A program made the position numbers and the translations under genes. From assembly GCA_902798105.1 (NCBI GenBank), contig CADBVG010000001.1, positions 1 through 52,619 of the forward strand: 52,619 nt of DNA, in the 5' to 3' direction. Shown here piece after piece: positions 40,700-49,097 of the stretch. Source of the stretch: an uncultured Eubacteriales bacterium (lineage in GTDB: Bacteria > Bacillota > Clostridia > Christensenellales > Aristaeellaceae). Under the pieces are notes generated by a model. It was not told the origin of the DNA. It saw nothing but the letters and a program-made list of their open reading frames with translations, and made no database searches. Position 1 is the stretch's first letter; the number at the start of each line of letters is the position of its first letter.

Positions 40700-43600
40700 G
40701 TGGCGAACAACAGCGAGGGCATCTCCACAAAAGTCGGCGTAAAAGGCGACAAAGAATATAAGGCCGCATTGCAACAGATTTCCAGGCAGCTGACAGTTTT
40801 GAATACCGACATGAAGGCCAGCCAAAGCGCCTTTGGCAGCCAGGCCGAAACCATGGGCGGGATGCAGGACAAGCTGGAAAAGCTGAATGAAATCTATGAG
40901 GTGCAGGCGAAAAAGGTTGAGCTGATCCGGGAACAGCTGGAAAAGGCCAAGCGTGAATACGGCGACAACAGCGCCCAGGCCGATCAGCTTCAGATTGCAC
41001 TGAATAAGGCCACCGCGCAGATGAACGGCACGGCCAACCAAATCGAGAAAACCAAGGGCGGGCTGGACACGCTGGCGGAGGCCCAGCAGGCCGTGGGCGA
41101 CGAAACCGACGCGGCCAACATGACCCTGAAGGAAGCGGAGCAGGTGCTGAAGGACGCCGGCAGCAGCGCGGAGGAAATGGCCGGGGCGACTGAAGACGCC
41201 GGCGACGCTGCCGGGGACGTGGGCGACGCTGCGGACGACGCTGCGGACGGCGTGGGCGGCTTTGGCGAGGCCCTGGCGGACGCTGCGGAGGCTGCCGGGG
41301 GCGTGTTCGCCACGGGCGTGGAGGCCGTGCTGGGAGCCATGGCGGCCATCGGCGGGGCCGCCGCCGCCGCCCTGGGCGAAGCCTTCCAGCTGGCCCAGGA
41401 CGCCGGCAAGTACGCCGACGACCTGATGACGCTTTCCAGCCAAACCGGCGTGGACACCGACAAGCTACAGCAATGGGAATATGCCAGCAACTTCATCGAC
41501 ACCAGCGTGGACACCATCACGGGGAGCCTGACGAAGCTGACGAAGAATATGTCCGACGCCCAGGACGGCAGCGAAAGCGCCCAGGACAAGTTTGTGAAGC
41601 TGGGCGTTTCGTGGAAGGACTTCAACGGCAACCTGCGGGACAATGAAGACGTGTTCATGGACGCCATCGACGCCCTGGGCAAGATCGAAAACCCGGTGGA
41701 GCGGGACGCCCTGGCCATGGAGCTGTTCGGCAAGAGCGCCAAAGAGCTGAACCCGCTGATCGAGGCGGGCAGCCGGGCCTGGCGGGACATGGGCAAGGAA
41801 GCCGAAGCCATGGGCACCGTGTTCAGCAAGGAAAACCTGGACAAGATGGGCGCGTTTGACGATTCCATGCAGAAATTCAAGGCCACCGGGACGGCGCTGA
41901 AAAACAGCATCGGCCTGGTGATGATCCCGGCCTTCCAGCCCCTGGTGGACGCGGCCAGCAGCAGCATGGGCAAGGTAGCGGCGGCGCTGCAAGAGGGTGT
42001 CAGCCCTGAAGAGCTGGAAGAGCTGCTGGACGAATTGATCAACACAGCCATAGACGCCTTCGACGACGTGCTGGACATGGTGGAGGACAAGCTGCCCATG
42101 GTCACCGGCCTGCTGACCCGCGTGATCAATCACATTGCGGAGGCGCTGCCCGAATTGACGCGGGTGCTGCTGCCGGCAGCGGTGCAGCTGCTGGAGAGCG
42201 TGATCAGCGGGATCACCGACAATATAGAGCCGCTGACGACGCTGGCCACGGAGCTGGTGACCAATGTGGCGGGCTTTTTGATCGAGAACATCCCGGAATT
42301 GATCGAGGCGGCGGAGAAGCTGCTGGACGGGCTGATCGACGGCATCATTGACGCGCTGCCCGAGCTGATCCCGGCGGCCATCGAGATGATCGTGAAGCTG
42401 GCGGAGGGGCTGATCCAGGGCATCCCGAAACTGGTGGAAAAGCTGCCCGAGATCGTGACGGCCATCTGGGACGGCCTGAAGGCCACCGACTGGAAGAAGC
42501 TGGGCGGCGAAGTGCTGGACGCCATACTGGGCAGCCTGGGCACCATCGGGAAGGACATCATGGACCTGCTGGGCGTGCCTGCGGACACGCAGGAAACGAT
42601 CATCGGGGCCTGGAACAGCTTTGCCGAGCTGATCAGCGGCGGCGTGCAGGGCATCTTTGGCGGCGTGGTGGACTTCCTGGGCGGGCTGTTCAATCCGCCG
42701 GCAGAGGGCGACCAAACGGCCACCAGTGAGCTATGGAACAGCTTTGCCGACCTGGTGGGCGGCGGCATCCGGGGCATACTGGGCGGCGTGGTGTCCTTCC
42801 TGGGCGGGCTGTTTGACCCGCCTGCGGAGGGCGAACAGACCACCACCAGCCAGGAATGGGGCACCTTTGCCGAGACGGTGAAGGGGGCGCTGGAAACCGG
42901 CCTGAAGGGCGCGGCGGAGCTGTTGAGCGGCGTAATCACCGGCGCGGAATCGGCAATCCGGCAAATCGACTGGGACAAGCTGGGCGAAGTCGTGGGCCAT
43001 GTGGCCAACGGGCTTTTGGACCTGACCGACGAAGCGCTTTCCGGGGCCTTTACAGCGGCACACGCGACCATAGAAGCCATCGAATGGGACAAGCTGGGCG
43101 AGACGGTGGGCCATGTGGCCAACGGGCTTTTGGACCTGACCGACACCGCGCTGTCCGGGGCCTTCACAGCGGCCCATGCGGCCATAGAGGCCCTCGACTG
43201 GGCGGGCATGGGCGAAACCCTGGCAACGGTGCCCAACGGGCTGACAAGCATCACCAAAGAAGCGCTTTCCGGGGCCTTTGAGGCGGGCTACACGGCCATC
43301 AGCGGGCTGGACTGGAAGGGCCTGGGCGACACCATAGCGGACGGCCTTAACCGGGGCTTTGGGCTGCTGGCGGGCGTGGGCGACGTGGCCCTGGGACTGG
43401 GCGAGGCCGCCGTGGGCGCTGGCCAGCAGGGCGTGGGTGCCCTGAAGGACTGGATCAAGAGCTGGCGGCAGGACGAAGAGGTGGAGAACGAGGCCACGCA
43501 GGTGGGCAGCAAGGTGATCACCGACCTGGACAGCGGCGTGAAGGATGAGGTGCCCACACTGGAAACCACGGCCAAGGAAGCCGGGGAGGCGCTGCTGAAC

Positions 43601-44272
43601 GCCATCAAGGGGGTGCTGACCGAGGAAGCCGTGAAGGCCATCGGCACCGACTTCGACAAAAACCTGGGCACCGGCATCGAGGACGGGCAGCCGGACGTGA
43701 TCGTGATCGTGCAGACGCTGGCGGACGAAACCTACAGCGCCATGGAGCAGGAAGTGGCCGCGCTGAATTTCCCGGAAATCGGCAGGCAGATGGACGCCGG
43801 AATCGCCCAGGGCGTGACCAACAATTCATGGCTGATCGAGCAGGCGGCCCGCGACGCGGCCCTGGCGGCCTATTATGCCGCCTGCGCGGCCCTGGAGGTC
43901 CACAGCCCGAGTAAAAAGGGCGACTTTTTGGGCGAAATGTTCGACATGGGCCTGGCCGGCGGCATCATGGACAACGCCGACGAAGTGGAGGATGCCGTGG
44001 GCTATCTGAACGACCTGGCAGCCGCCGACGTGGAAGACGTGAACATGCGGCTGGCCACCAACGGCAACGGCGGCGGCAACGATGGGACGGACTACGATCA
44101 AATGAAGACCGCCTTCATGGAGGCCATCGAGGAAACCGGGGCCGGCCAGCACATCTTCCAAATCGACAAAAAGACCGTGGGCGAGAGCGTGGAGCCGTAC
44201 ACCAGCCGGGCCACCCGGCAGCGGCAACAGCAGAGCGTGAAGGGGCGCACGGCAAGGCTGGTGATGGGATAA
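40700..44272 (+). CDS. Tape measure protein, displaced downstream of lysis
   Basis: 1,190 residues; GTG start after AAAGGGGGG. N-terminal coiled coil (about 10-130), an Ala/Gly/Asp-rich stretch, the conserved SSQTGVDTDKLQQWEYAS segment, then hydrophobic helices and tandem repeats: two copies of WNSFA(E/D)L..GG(V/I).GI.GGVV.FLGGLF.PPAEG and three to four ~39-residue units of WDKLGE.VGHVANGLLDLTD. The C-terminal VHSPSKKGDFLGEMFDMGLAGGI motif is typical. It sets tail length. In most siphophages it follows the chaperone directly; here the distal tail, DGR and lysis genes intervene. Confidence 0.94.
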   Translation: MANNSEGISTKVGVKGDKEYKAALQQISRQLTVLNTDMKASQSAFGSQAETMGGMQDKLEKLNEIYEVQAKKVELIREQLEKAKREYGDNSAQADQLQIALNKATAQMNGTANQIEKTKGGLDTLAEAQQAVGDETDAANMTLKEAEQVLKDAGSSAEEMAGATEDAGDAAGDVGDAADDAADGVGGFGEALADAAEAAGGVFATGVEAVLGAMAAIGGAAAAALGEAFQLAQDAGKYADDLMTLSSQTGVDTDKLQQWEYASNFIDTSVDTITGSLTKLTKNMSDAQDGSESAQDKFVKLGVSWKDFNGNLRDNEDVFMDAIDALGKIENPVERDALAMELFGKSAKELNPLIEAGSRAWRDMGKEAEAMGTVFSKENLDKMGAFDDSMQKFKATGTALKNSIGLVMIPAFQPLVDAASSSMGKVAAALQEGVSPEELEELLDELINTAIDAFDDVLDMVEDKLPMVTGLLTRVINHIAEALPELTRVLLPAAVQLLESVISGITDNIEPLTTLATELVTNVAGFLIENIPELIEAAEKLLDGLIDGIIDALPELIPAAIEMIVKLAEGLIQGIPKLVEKLPEIVTAIWDGLKATDWKKLGGEVLDAILGSLGTIGKDIMDLLGVPADTQETIIGAWNSFAELISGGVQGIFGGVVDFLGGLFNPPAEGDQTATSELWNSFADLVGGGIRGILGGVVSFLGGLFDPPAEGEQTTTSQEWGTFAETVKGALETGLKGAAELLSGVITGAESAIRQIDWDKLGEVVGHVANGLLDLTDEALSGAFTAAHATIEAIEWDKLGETVGHVANGLLDLTDTALSGAFTAAHAAIEALDWAGMGETLATVPNGLTSITKEALSGAFEAGYTAISGLDWKGLGDTIADGLNRGFGLLAGVGDVALGLGEAAVGAGQQGVGALKDWIKSWRQDEEVENEATQVGSKVITDLDSGVKDEVPTLETTAKEAGEALLNAIKGVLTEEAVKAIGTDFDKNLGTGIEDGQPDVIVIVQTLADETYSAMEQEVAALNFPEIGRQMDAGIAQGVTNNSWLIEQAARDAALAAYYAACAALEVHSPSKKGDFLGEMFDMGLAGGIMDNADEVEDAVGYLNDLAAADVEDVNMRLATNGNGGGNDGTDYDQMKTAFMEAIEETGAGQHIFQIDKKTVGESVEPYTSRATRQRQQQSVKGRTARLVMG

Positions 44273-44373
44273 TCGACCCGGACTATTACCGCATGGCCAA
44301 GGCACGGCTGGACCGGGAATATGCCCAGGTGGGACTGTGTGACCTGTTGCCAAATGAATGACGCTGCACGGCA

Positions 44374-44417
44374 TCCTGCAATTTACGCGGGGAGCCTGGC
44401 GCGGATCGCGGCCATGA
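44374..44417 (+). repeat. 44-bp direct repeat, right copy
   Basis: Same as 25760-25803 with one mismatch, located just past the tape-measure gene. Confidence 0.85.
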
Positions 44418-44438
44418 GGCCGGAACGGAGGGGATAAA

Positions 44439-44750
44439 ATGAAGGACATGATGCAAAACAGCGGCGTGGTCAAGCGCCTGCTGGAAGAAGCCATCGACCG
44501 ATGGGGCAGCGACCGGCAGATGATTAAGTGCTGCGAGGAAATGGGAGAGCTGACGCAAGCCATCTGCAAGCGCTTCGACCGGGGACCGGGCACGGATGAC
44601 GCCTTCGAGGTGGAGGCGATTGTGGAGGAAATGGTGGACGTGGAGATCATGCTGGAACAACTGCGCATGATCCTGAAGGTGGACCCGGCAATGGAACAGC
44701 GATGGCTGGAAAGGAAGCTGCGGCGCTTAATGGTGCGCCTGGGCGGCTGA
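44439..44750 (+). CDS. MazG-like nucleotide pyrophosphohydrolase
   Basis: 103-residue all-helical protein with the MazG-type metal ligands CCEEMGELTQAI (about 31-42) and IVEEMVDVEIMLEQL (about 63-77). It should hydrolyse nucleoside triphosphates to monophosphates and may adjust host (p)ppGpp or dNTP pools. GGAGGGGATAAA precedes the ATG. It is the last gene of the prophage, ended by a terminator. Confidence 0.82.
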   Translation: MKDMMQNSGVVKRLLEEAIDRWGSDRQMIKCCEEMGELTQAICKRFDRGPGTDDAFEVEAIVEEMVDVEIMLEQLRMILKVDPAMEQRWLERKLRRLMVRLGG

Positions 44751-44755
44751 CGGCG

Positions 44756-44807
44756 GCGGTGGACGTTTGCACACGACAAGGTGGTGCAAGCGTCCACCGC
44801 TTTTTTT
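44756..44807 (+). terminator. Terminator at the end of the prophage genes
   Basis: GCGGTGGACGtTTGCAC pairs with GTGCAAgCGTCCACCGC, followed by seven T residues. Confidence 0.9.
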
Positions 44808-45624
44808 GTGGGCTGTATGGGGCCTTCCTGGCCCTCACAGAGCGCAACGGAATCCTCCGCACGGCGCTGGCCAGAAGCGGAGCCTGCGGAGCGCTGGCCA
44901 GTAGACGGGCGGAGCTGCCGGCGGCAGGCCGATCAGGGGGCGCGGGCGACCCTGGGACATCCGGATGCCGGGAAGGGGTGCGGATAACAATGGGTGCGGG
45001 TGACGCGGTTTTTATGAAGCGGTCGATTTTTTACAGAATCGTGGAAACGCTGCTGAATGGACATGCGCGGGGCTGTATAGTTATACATGGGCGTCGGTGC
45101 GGACGGTGGCACGGGAGTGTCCGTTGCACATGGACGCATGAAGGTGGCGACGCTGGCGGACTCGGTGACAAGGAAAGCCCCTGGCCTTCGCCCAGCTGGT
45201 GGACCATTCCCCCCCTACCCTACAAATTGAGACATGGGGATCGAAACACCGGCAGGGGCCAAGCGTTTGCATCGCGGGGCCTTGAAATTATGAGGGGGGG
45301 CTTATTTGGGTGTAACACAAACCCCGGTTAGGTGTTACTGGAAAACATATCAGGTGTTACACCACCAGCACGGGCATATAGTGGAAGGAAAATAGCACAG
45401 TAACACATATAACACTTATAACACCTAAATAAAAGAGTATGTGTTATTTCTGTTCCGCTCCCCTGCCCTGCCCGAAACATGGGTGCAGAAAATGGGTGCG
45501 CGGAAACATCTGCGCGTCAGCCTGAAGGCCCGCGCCCGCCACGAAATGAAACACAACGATATGAAATGAAGCGGAAAAGCGCAAAATGGAACGGATTAGC
45601 ATAAAGCGGACGTTTCGAGCCATT
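44808..45624. other. Gene-free right end of the prophage with repeat sites
   Basis: No supported gene. It holds ATGGGTGC(A/G) motifs at 44990-44998, 45479-45487 and 45492-45500, shared with the attL side. Many GTGTTAC/GTAACAC motifs lie in 45312-45445, shared with the integrase upstream region. A palindrome TGTATA-GT-TATACA is at 45074-45087. Together they look like the right arm of attP and possibly a packaging-site region. Confidence 0.6.
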
Positions 45625-45674
45625 TTCGGGACCAAAAGGTCGCAGGTTCAAATCCTGTCACCTCGACCACAAAA
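45625..45674 (+). repeat. attR: 50-bp core repeat
   Basis: Exact copy of 5141-5190, containing the 3' 45 nt of tRNA-Pro without the 5' half. It marks the right prophage boundary. Confidence 0.93.
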
Positions 45675-45708
45675 GTTGGTAGGTTTGCATAAGCCTATCA
45701 ACTTTTTC
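45672..45708 (+). terminator. Original tRNA-Pro terminator, now beyond attR
   Basis: AAAGTTGGTAGGTTT pairs with AAGCCTATCAACTTT over 15 bp (two G-U pairs), then TTTC. Before integration it would have ended the tRNA transcript. Confidence 0.8.
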
Positions 45709-45921
45709 TTGTGTTTTTTTCACAGTTTTCAGACTTCTTGCGTTAGGATTTAGTTGCGTAACCGGATAAAACCGGACACCCACTTTACACGACCTCCCCG
45801 GACTGCAACGGACTTTTTTACCGGTTTTGTCTGGCCATGTCTGGTATTTTTGGGTCAGACCAATAAGAATCAGACATTAGATGTTGGAAACGGTAAGAAC
45901 CAGTCAGAACCGGACGCAGAC

Positions 45922-46116
45922 ATGCGACCTTTTGGTTCGACCAGACTTTATGTACCAAACTAATATGAGAAAAAGTTTGGTACATGGTTTTGGTATCGGC
46001 TGGTCCGCCCCCGTCGCGGGCACGCTCCGGCCTCAGTATGATGCGACCTTTTAGTTCTACCAGACTTTATGTACCAGACTTATGTTAAAAATGTTTGGTA
46101 CTCGATTTTGGTATCG
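45922..46116. repeat. Two ~77-bp direct repeats with internal palindromes
   Basis: Copies at 45922-45998 and 46041-46116. Both contain GCGACCTTTT, CCAGACTTTATGTACCA and TTTTGGTATCG. Copy 1 has a perfect 12-bp inverted repeat (45950-45961 with 45974-45985, ATGTACCAAACT). Copy 2 keeps part of it. No gene is seen in 45709-46361. Confidence 0.75.
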
Positions 46117-46290
46117 TCTTTTGGTATTCGTTGGGTTAGGTCGGCCCCTGTTGCGGGCAACGCGCTGGGTTGGGTCGATCTAAGATGGGAAAGCCCTCGA
46201 CAGGGCGAACGTGGGACTCACGGGAGGGCGAGAAAATGAGACACCCCATCAAAGTGCCGAACGGTGCGGAACGATGATGGGGTGTTTTAG
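46105..46290. repeat. Structured intergenic repeat, copy 1
   Basis: Shares GGTCGGCCCCTGT.GCGGGC, GACAGGGCGAACGTGGG, GACACCCCATCAAAG and ACGGTGCGGAACGATGA with 52128-52345. It ends in a perfect 10-bp hairpin (ACACCCCATC with GATGGGGTGT) followed by TTTT. Confidence 0.75.
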
Positions 46291-46361
46291 AGAGAAAAGC
46301 CCCAGTTCCATGTTACTCAGTGCAAAAAGGATTCGGTAGTCACAGAGCTGCTGTTTTAGAT

Positions 46362-46378
46362 GCTCTTTATCAAAGAGC
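46362..46378 (-). terminator. Hairpin after the tartrate cluster
   Basis: GCTCTTT-ATC-AAAGAGC directly downstream of the minus-strand dehydrogenase stop. The following T run is weak. Confidence 0.45.
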
Positions 46379-47440
46379 TTAAGATAAAAGCGCGACAAAG
46401 GCGTCGCCGCAGGCGGATGTCGAGGCGTTGCCGCCGAGGTCGGGTGTAAGGTTCTGCCGCATCGTCAGCATCTGTTCGATGGTGGCGACGATGCGCGAAT
46501 ACCATTCGGGGTATCCCAGGTGCTCCAGCAGCTGCCCGGCGGACCAGATCGCTGCCAGCGGATTGGCCAGCCCCTTTCCGGCGATGTCCGGCGCGGAGCC
46601 GTGGATGGGTTCAAACATGGAAGGGAATCGCCTTTCCGGATTGAGGTTGGCTCCCGCCGCCAGGCCCATGCCGCCGGAGATCGCCGCGCCGAGGTCCGTG
46701 AGGATGTCGCCGAACAGGTTGGAGGTGACCACGATCTGGAAGCGCTTCGGGTCCTTCACCATGAACATCGCTGCGGCATCCACCAGCAGGGAATGGGTCT
46801 CAACGTCGGGATAATCCCTGCCGACTTCCCCAAAGATCTGATCCCAGAAAACCATGGAATAGTTCAGCGCATTGCCCTTGCTGATACTGGTGAGCGTCTT
46901 TTTCTCCTTCCGCGCCAGCTCGAAGGCATAGCGGATGACGCGCTCGCAGCCCATCCGGGAGAACACGCCGTCCTGTATGACGACCTCCCGGGGCGTATTG
47001 GGATAGAGCCATACGCCCTGGCCGCTGTACTCTCCCTCGCTGTTTTCACGGACAAACAGCATGTCAATGTCGCCTGGCTGCGCGTCCTTCAGAGGACACG
47101 GCGCGCCGGAGAGCAGCTTCACCGGGCGAAGGTTGACGTACTGGTCAAACCCGTGACGGAGCTCCAGCAACAGCCCGCGCAGGGAGACGTGGTCCGGCAC
47201 GCCGGGATAGCCTACCGCGCCCAGAAGGATGGCGTCGCTGTGTCTGATCTGTTCCAGACCATCCGCTGGCATCATTTCTCCGGTTTTCAGATAATATTCA
47301 CAGCCCCAGGGATAATGGGTAAACTCAAAGCGGAAGCCGCCGTCCAGTTCCGCGACGGCATTCAGCACCTTGACGGCTTCCCGGATGACCTCCGGCCCGA
47401 TCCCATCTCCGGGGATGACGGCTATGCAATAGGCTTTCAA
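46379..47440 (-). CDS. Tartrate/D-malate dehydrogenase (TTG start)
   Basis: 353-residue NAD- and metal-dependent oxidative decarboxylase of the isopropylmalate-dehydrogenase fold, closest to the TtuC/DmlA group. Motifs: AVIPGDGIGPEV at the N-terminus, LLGAVGYPGVPDHVSLRGLLLELRHGFDQYVNLRPVK (substrate region), VRENSEGEYSGQG, and VVTSNLFGDILTDL with metal-binding aspartates. TTG at 47440 follows AAGGAGG; a longer reading to 47557 lacks homology. It is last in a leftward cluster with tartrate dehydratase and a carrier, supporting action on tartrate or D-malate. Confidence 0.9.
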   Translation of the reverse strand: MKAYCIAVIPGDGIGPEVIREAVKVLNAVAELDGGFRFEFTHYPWGCEYYLKTGEMMPADGLEQIRHSDAILLGAVGYPGVPDHVSLRGLLLELRHGFDQYVNLRPVKLLSGAPCPLKDAQPGDIDMLFVRENSEGEYSGQGVWLYPNTPREVVIQDGVFSRMGCERVIRYAFELARKEKKTLTSISKGNALNYSMVFWDQIFGEVGRDYPDVETHSLLVDAAAMFMVKDPKRFQIVVTSNLFGDILTDLGAAISGGMGLAAGANLNPERRFPSMFEPIHGSAPDIAGKGLANPLAAIWSAGQLLEHLGYPEWYSRIVATIEQMLTMRQNLTPDLGGNASTSACGDAFVALLS

Positions 47441-47510
47441 TGCGTTTCCCTCCTTAAACCTGCTGCAAGGGAGGCAGTTCTCATGCTGCCTCCCCTTGTG
47501 CAAATGCGTT

Positions 47511-48137
47511 TTATTTGATGAAGCCCACCTGGGCGCTGATCTTCTCGACCTGCTCATCCTTGCGCCGGTTGTATTCGATCTTTTTCTCCTCGAAGTAGTT
47601 GCGGCCTTCGGCGTCGATGGACACGATCAGCGGACCGAACTCCTTCACGCGGCAGTTCCATAGCGTCTCGGGCATGCCCAGATCGCGCCACTCGGCGCGG
47701 ACGATTTCCTCCACGCACACCGCAGCCACCACTGCGTTGCCGGCGGGGATGACGCAATGGATGCAGCCGAAGTCCTTGCAGGCGTTGGCGGTATTCTCCT
47801 TCATGCCGCCCTTGCCCACGATCACGCGAACACCGGTGGTCTTAACGAATTCATACTCGAACTTCTCCATGCGCATGGAGGTGGTGGGACCGACCGAGAC
47901 CATTTCGAACTTGTCGTCGGGCAGCGGGCGGATGATGGGACCGGCGTGCAGTATGGCGTTGTTGCGCACATCCACGGGGATCTCCCGTCCCTCCTCCACC
48001 ACGCGGCGGTGCGCCACGTCGCGGCAGGTGGTCAGGCTTCCGTCGAGATAGATGATGTCGCCGATGTGGATATCCTTCAGATCCTCCGCGGAGATGGGCG
48101 TGATGAGGACCTTCTTGCCGTCTCTGATTTCAACCAT
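47511..48137 (-). CDS. ttdB: L(+)-tartrate dehydratase beta subunit
   Basis: 208 residues, matching the size of TtdB and the C-terminal fumarase domain. GDIIYLDGSLTTCRDVAHRRV, HAGPIIRP and VGPTTSMRMEKFEYEF are the family hallmarks. It forms a heterotetramer with the alpha subunit to dehydrate tartrate to oxaloacetate. AGGAGGATATAAAA precedes the start, 21 bp after the alpha gene. Fumarate hydratase activity is the alternative, but the gene context favours tartrate. Confidence 0.87.
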   Translation of the reverse strand: MVEIRDGKKVLITPISAEDLKDIHIGDIIYLDGSLTTCRDVAHRRVVEEGREIPVDVRNNAILHAGPIIRPLPDDKFEMVSVGPTTSMRMEKFEYEFVKTTGVRVIVGKGGMKENTANACKDFGCIHCVIPAGNAVVAAVCVEEIVRAEWRDLGMPETLWNCRVKEFGPLIVSIDAEGRNYFEEKKIEYNRRKDEQVEKISAQVGFIK

Positions 48138-48158
48138 TTTTATATCCTCCTTCCGCGA

Positions 48159-49058
48159 TCAAAGCACGCAGCCCGAATGGGTGGTGATGGTGTAGTTGAG
48201 GTCTCTGTCGAAAATGATGTGGCCGCGCCGATGGCTCCAGCAGCCCACGTTTACTGCAACGCCGATGGCGGAGGGATGACGGGCGGTGTTTTCGATGTGT
48301 ACGCCCATGACGGAGTACTTGCCGCCCATGCCCTGCGGGCCGAGGCCGATGGCGTTGATGCCATCCTCCAGCAGCTTCTCCATCTTCGCGGCGCGCTCGT
48401 TCTCGTTGTGGGAGCCGATGGGCCGCATCAGGGCCTTCTTGGACAGCAGCGCGGCGGTCTCCACGGAGGTGGCCACGCCAACGCCCACCAGCAGCGGAGG
48501 ACAGGCGTTCAGGCCGTAAGAGGTCATGCGGTCCAGCACGAACTTGGTCACGCCCTCGTAGCCTTCGCCGGGCATCAGCACGGTGGCGTTGCCGGGCAGT
48601 GTGCAGCCGCCGCCCGCCATGTAGGTGTAAATCTCGCAGCCGTCCCAGTTGGGCACGATGTCCCACCAGACGGTCGGGGTGCCCTTGCCCACGTTCTTGC
48701 CGGTGTTGTACTCATCGAAGGTCTCGACGCTGTTGTGACGAAGGGGCGTGGCGAAGGTGGCCTGCACGACGGCTTCCTTCAGAAGGCTCTCCAGCTCGTT
48801 GATGAGGGGGAAGCCAGTGCCGCACTTGACCCAGAACTGCAGCACTCCGGTGTCCTGGCAGGAGGGGCGGTCCAGCTTGACGGCCAGCTCCTGGTTGCGG
48901 AACATGGTATCGTAGATCACCTTGGCCAGGGGGCTGTCTTCCTTATCGCGCAGCTCTTCCAGCTTCACGATCACGTCGTCGGGGAGCTTCTTGCCGGTGT
49001 AGCCGACGAACTTGGCCATCATGTCGGTCATCTTCCTGACCTGAGCTTCATTTGCCAT
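48159..49058 (-). CDS. ttdA: L(+)-tartrate dehydratase alpha subunit
   Basis: 299 residues (TtdA is about 300). The Fe-S enzyme domain has RPSCQDTGVLQFWV, KGTPTVWWDI, GGGCTLPGNATVL and NVGCWSHRRG; C residues in these segments are likely [4Fe-4S] ligands. Start at 49058 follows AGGAGGAATCATTCT. Together with the beta gene it makes an oxygen-sensitive class I hydro-lyase, which suits an anaerobe. Confidence 0.88.
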   Translation of the reverse strand: MANEAQVRKMTDMMAKFVGYTGKKLPDDVIVKLEELRDKEDSPLAKVIYDTMFRNQELAVKLDRPSCQDTGVLQFWVKCGTGFPLINELESLLKEAVVQATFATPLRHNSVETFDEYNTGKNVGKGTPTVWWDIVPNWDGCEIYTYMAGGGCTLPGNATVLMPGEGYEGVTKFVLDRMTSYGLNACPPLLVGVGVATSVETAALLSKKALMRPIGSHNENERAAKMEKLLEDGINAIGLGPQGMGGKYSVMGVHIENTARHPSAIGVAVNVGCWSHRRGHIIFDRDLNYTITTHSGCVL

Positions 49059-49097
49059 AGAATGATTCCTCCTTATATATGATGTAGTGTGCATTGA

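Larger units (their letters stand above)
5141..45674. mobile_element. Complete tRNA-Pro-integrated siphovirus prophage carrying a DGR
   Basis: Bounded by 50-bp attL and attR repeats; the unit length is 40,484 bp. It contains integrase, immunity, replication, terminase, HK97-type head, long non-contractile tail, DGR, lysis and tape-measure genes. All main structural genes are open, nearly all are on the plus strand, and many start codons overlap the previous stop. Only the integrase, a two-HTH protein and the repressor are on the minus strand. No inactivating lesion was seen in the structural or lysis genes. Confidence 0.95.

Noticed and set aside
44702-45331. 209-codon ORF at the right end of the prophage
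   Set aside because: It starts inside the MazG-like gene, crosses a strong terminator and has no protein-like composition.
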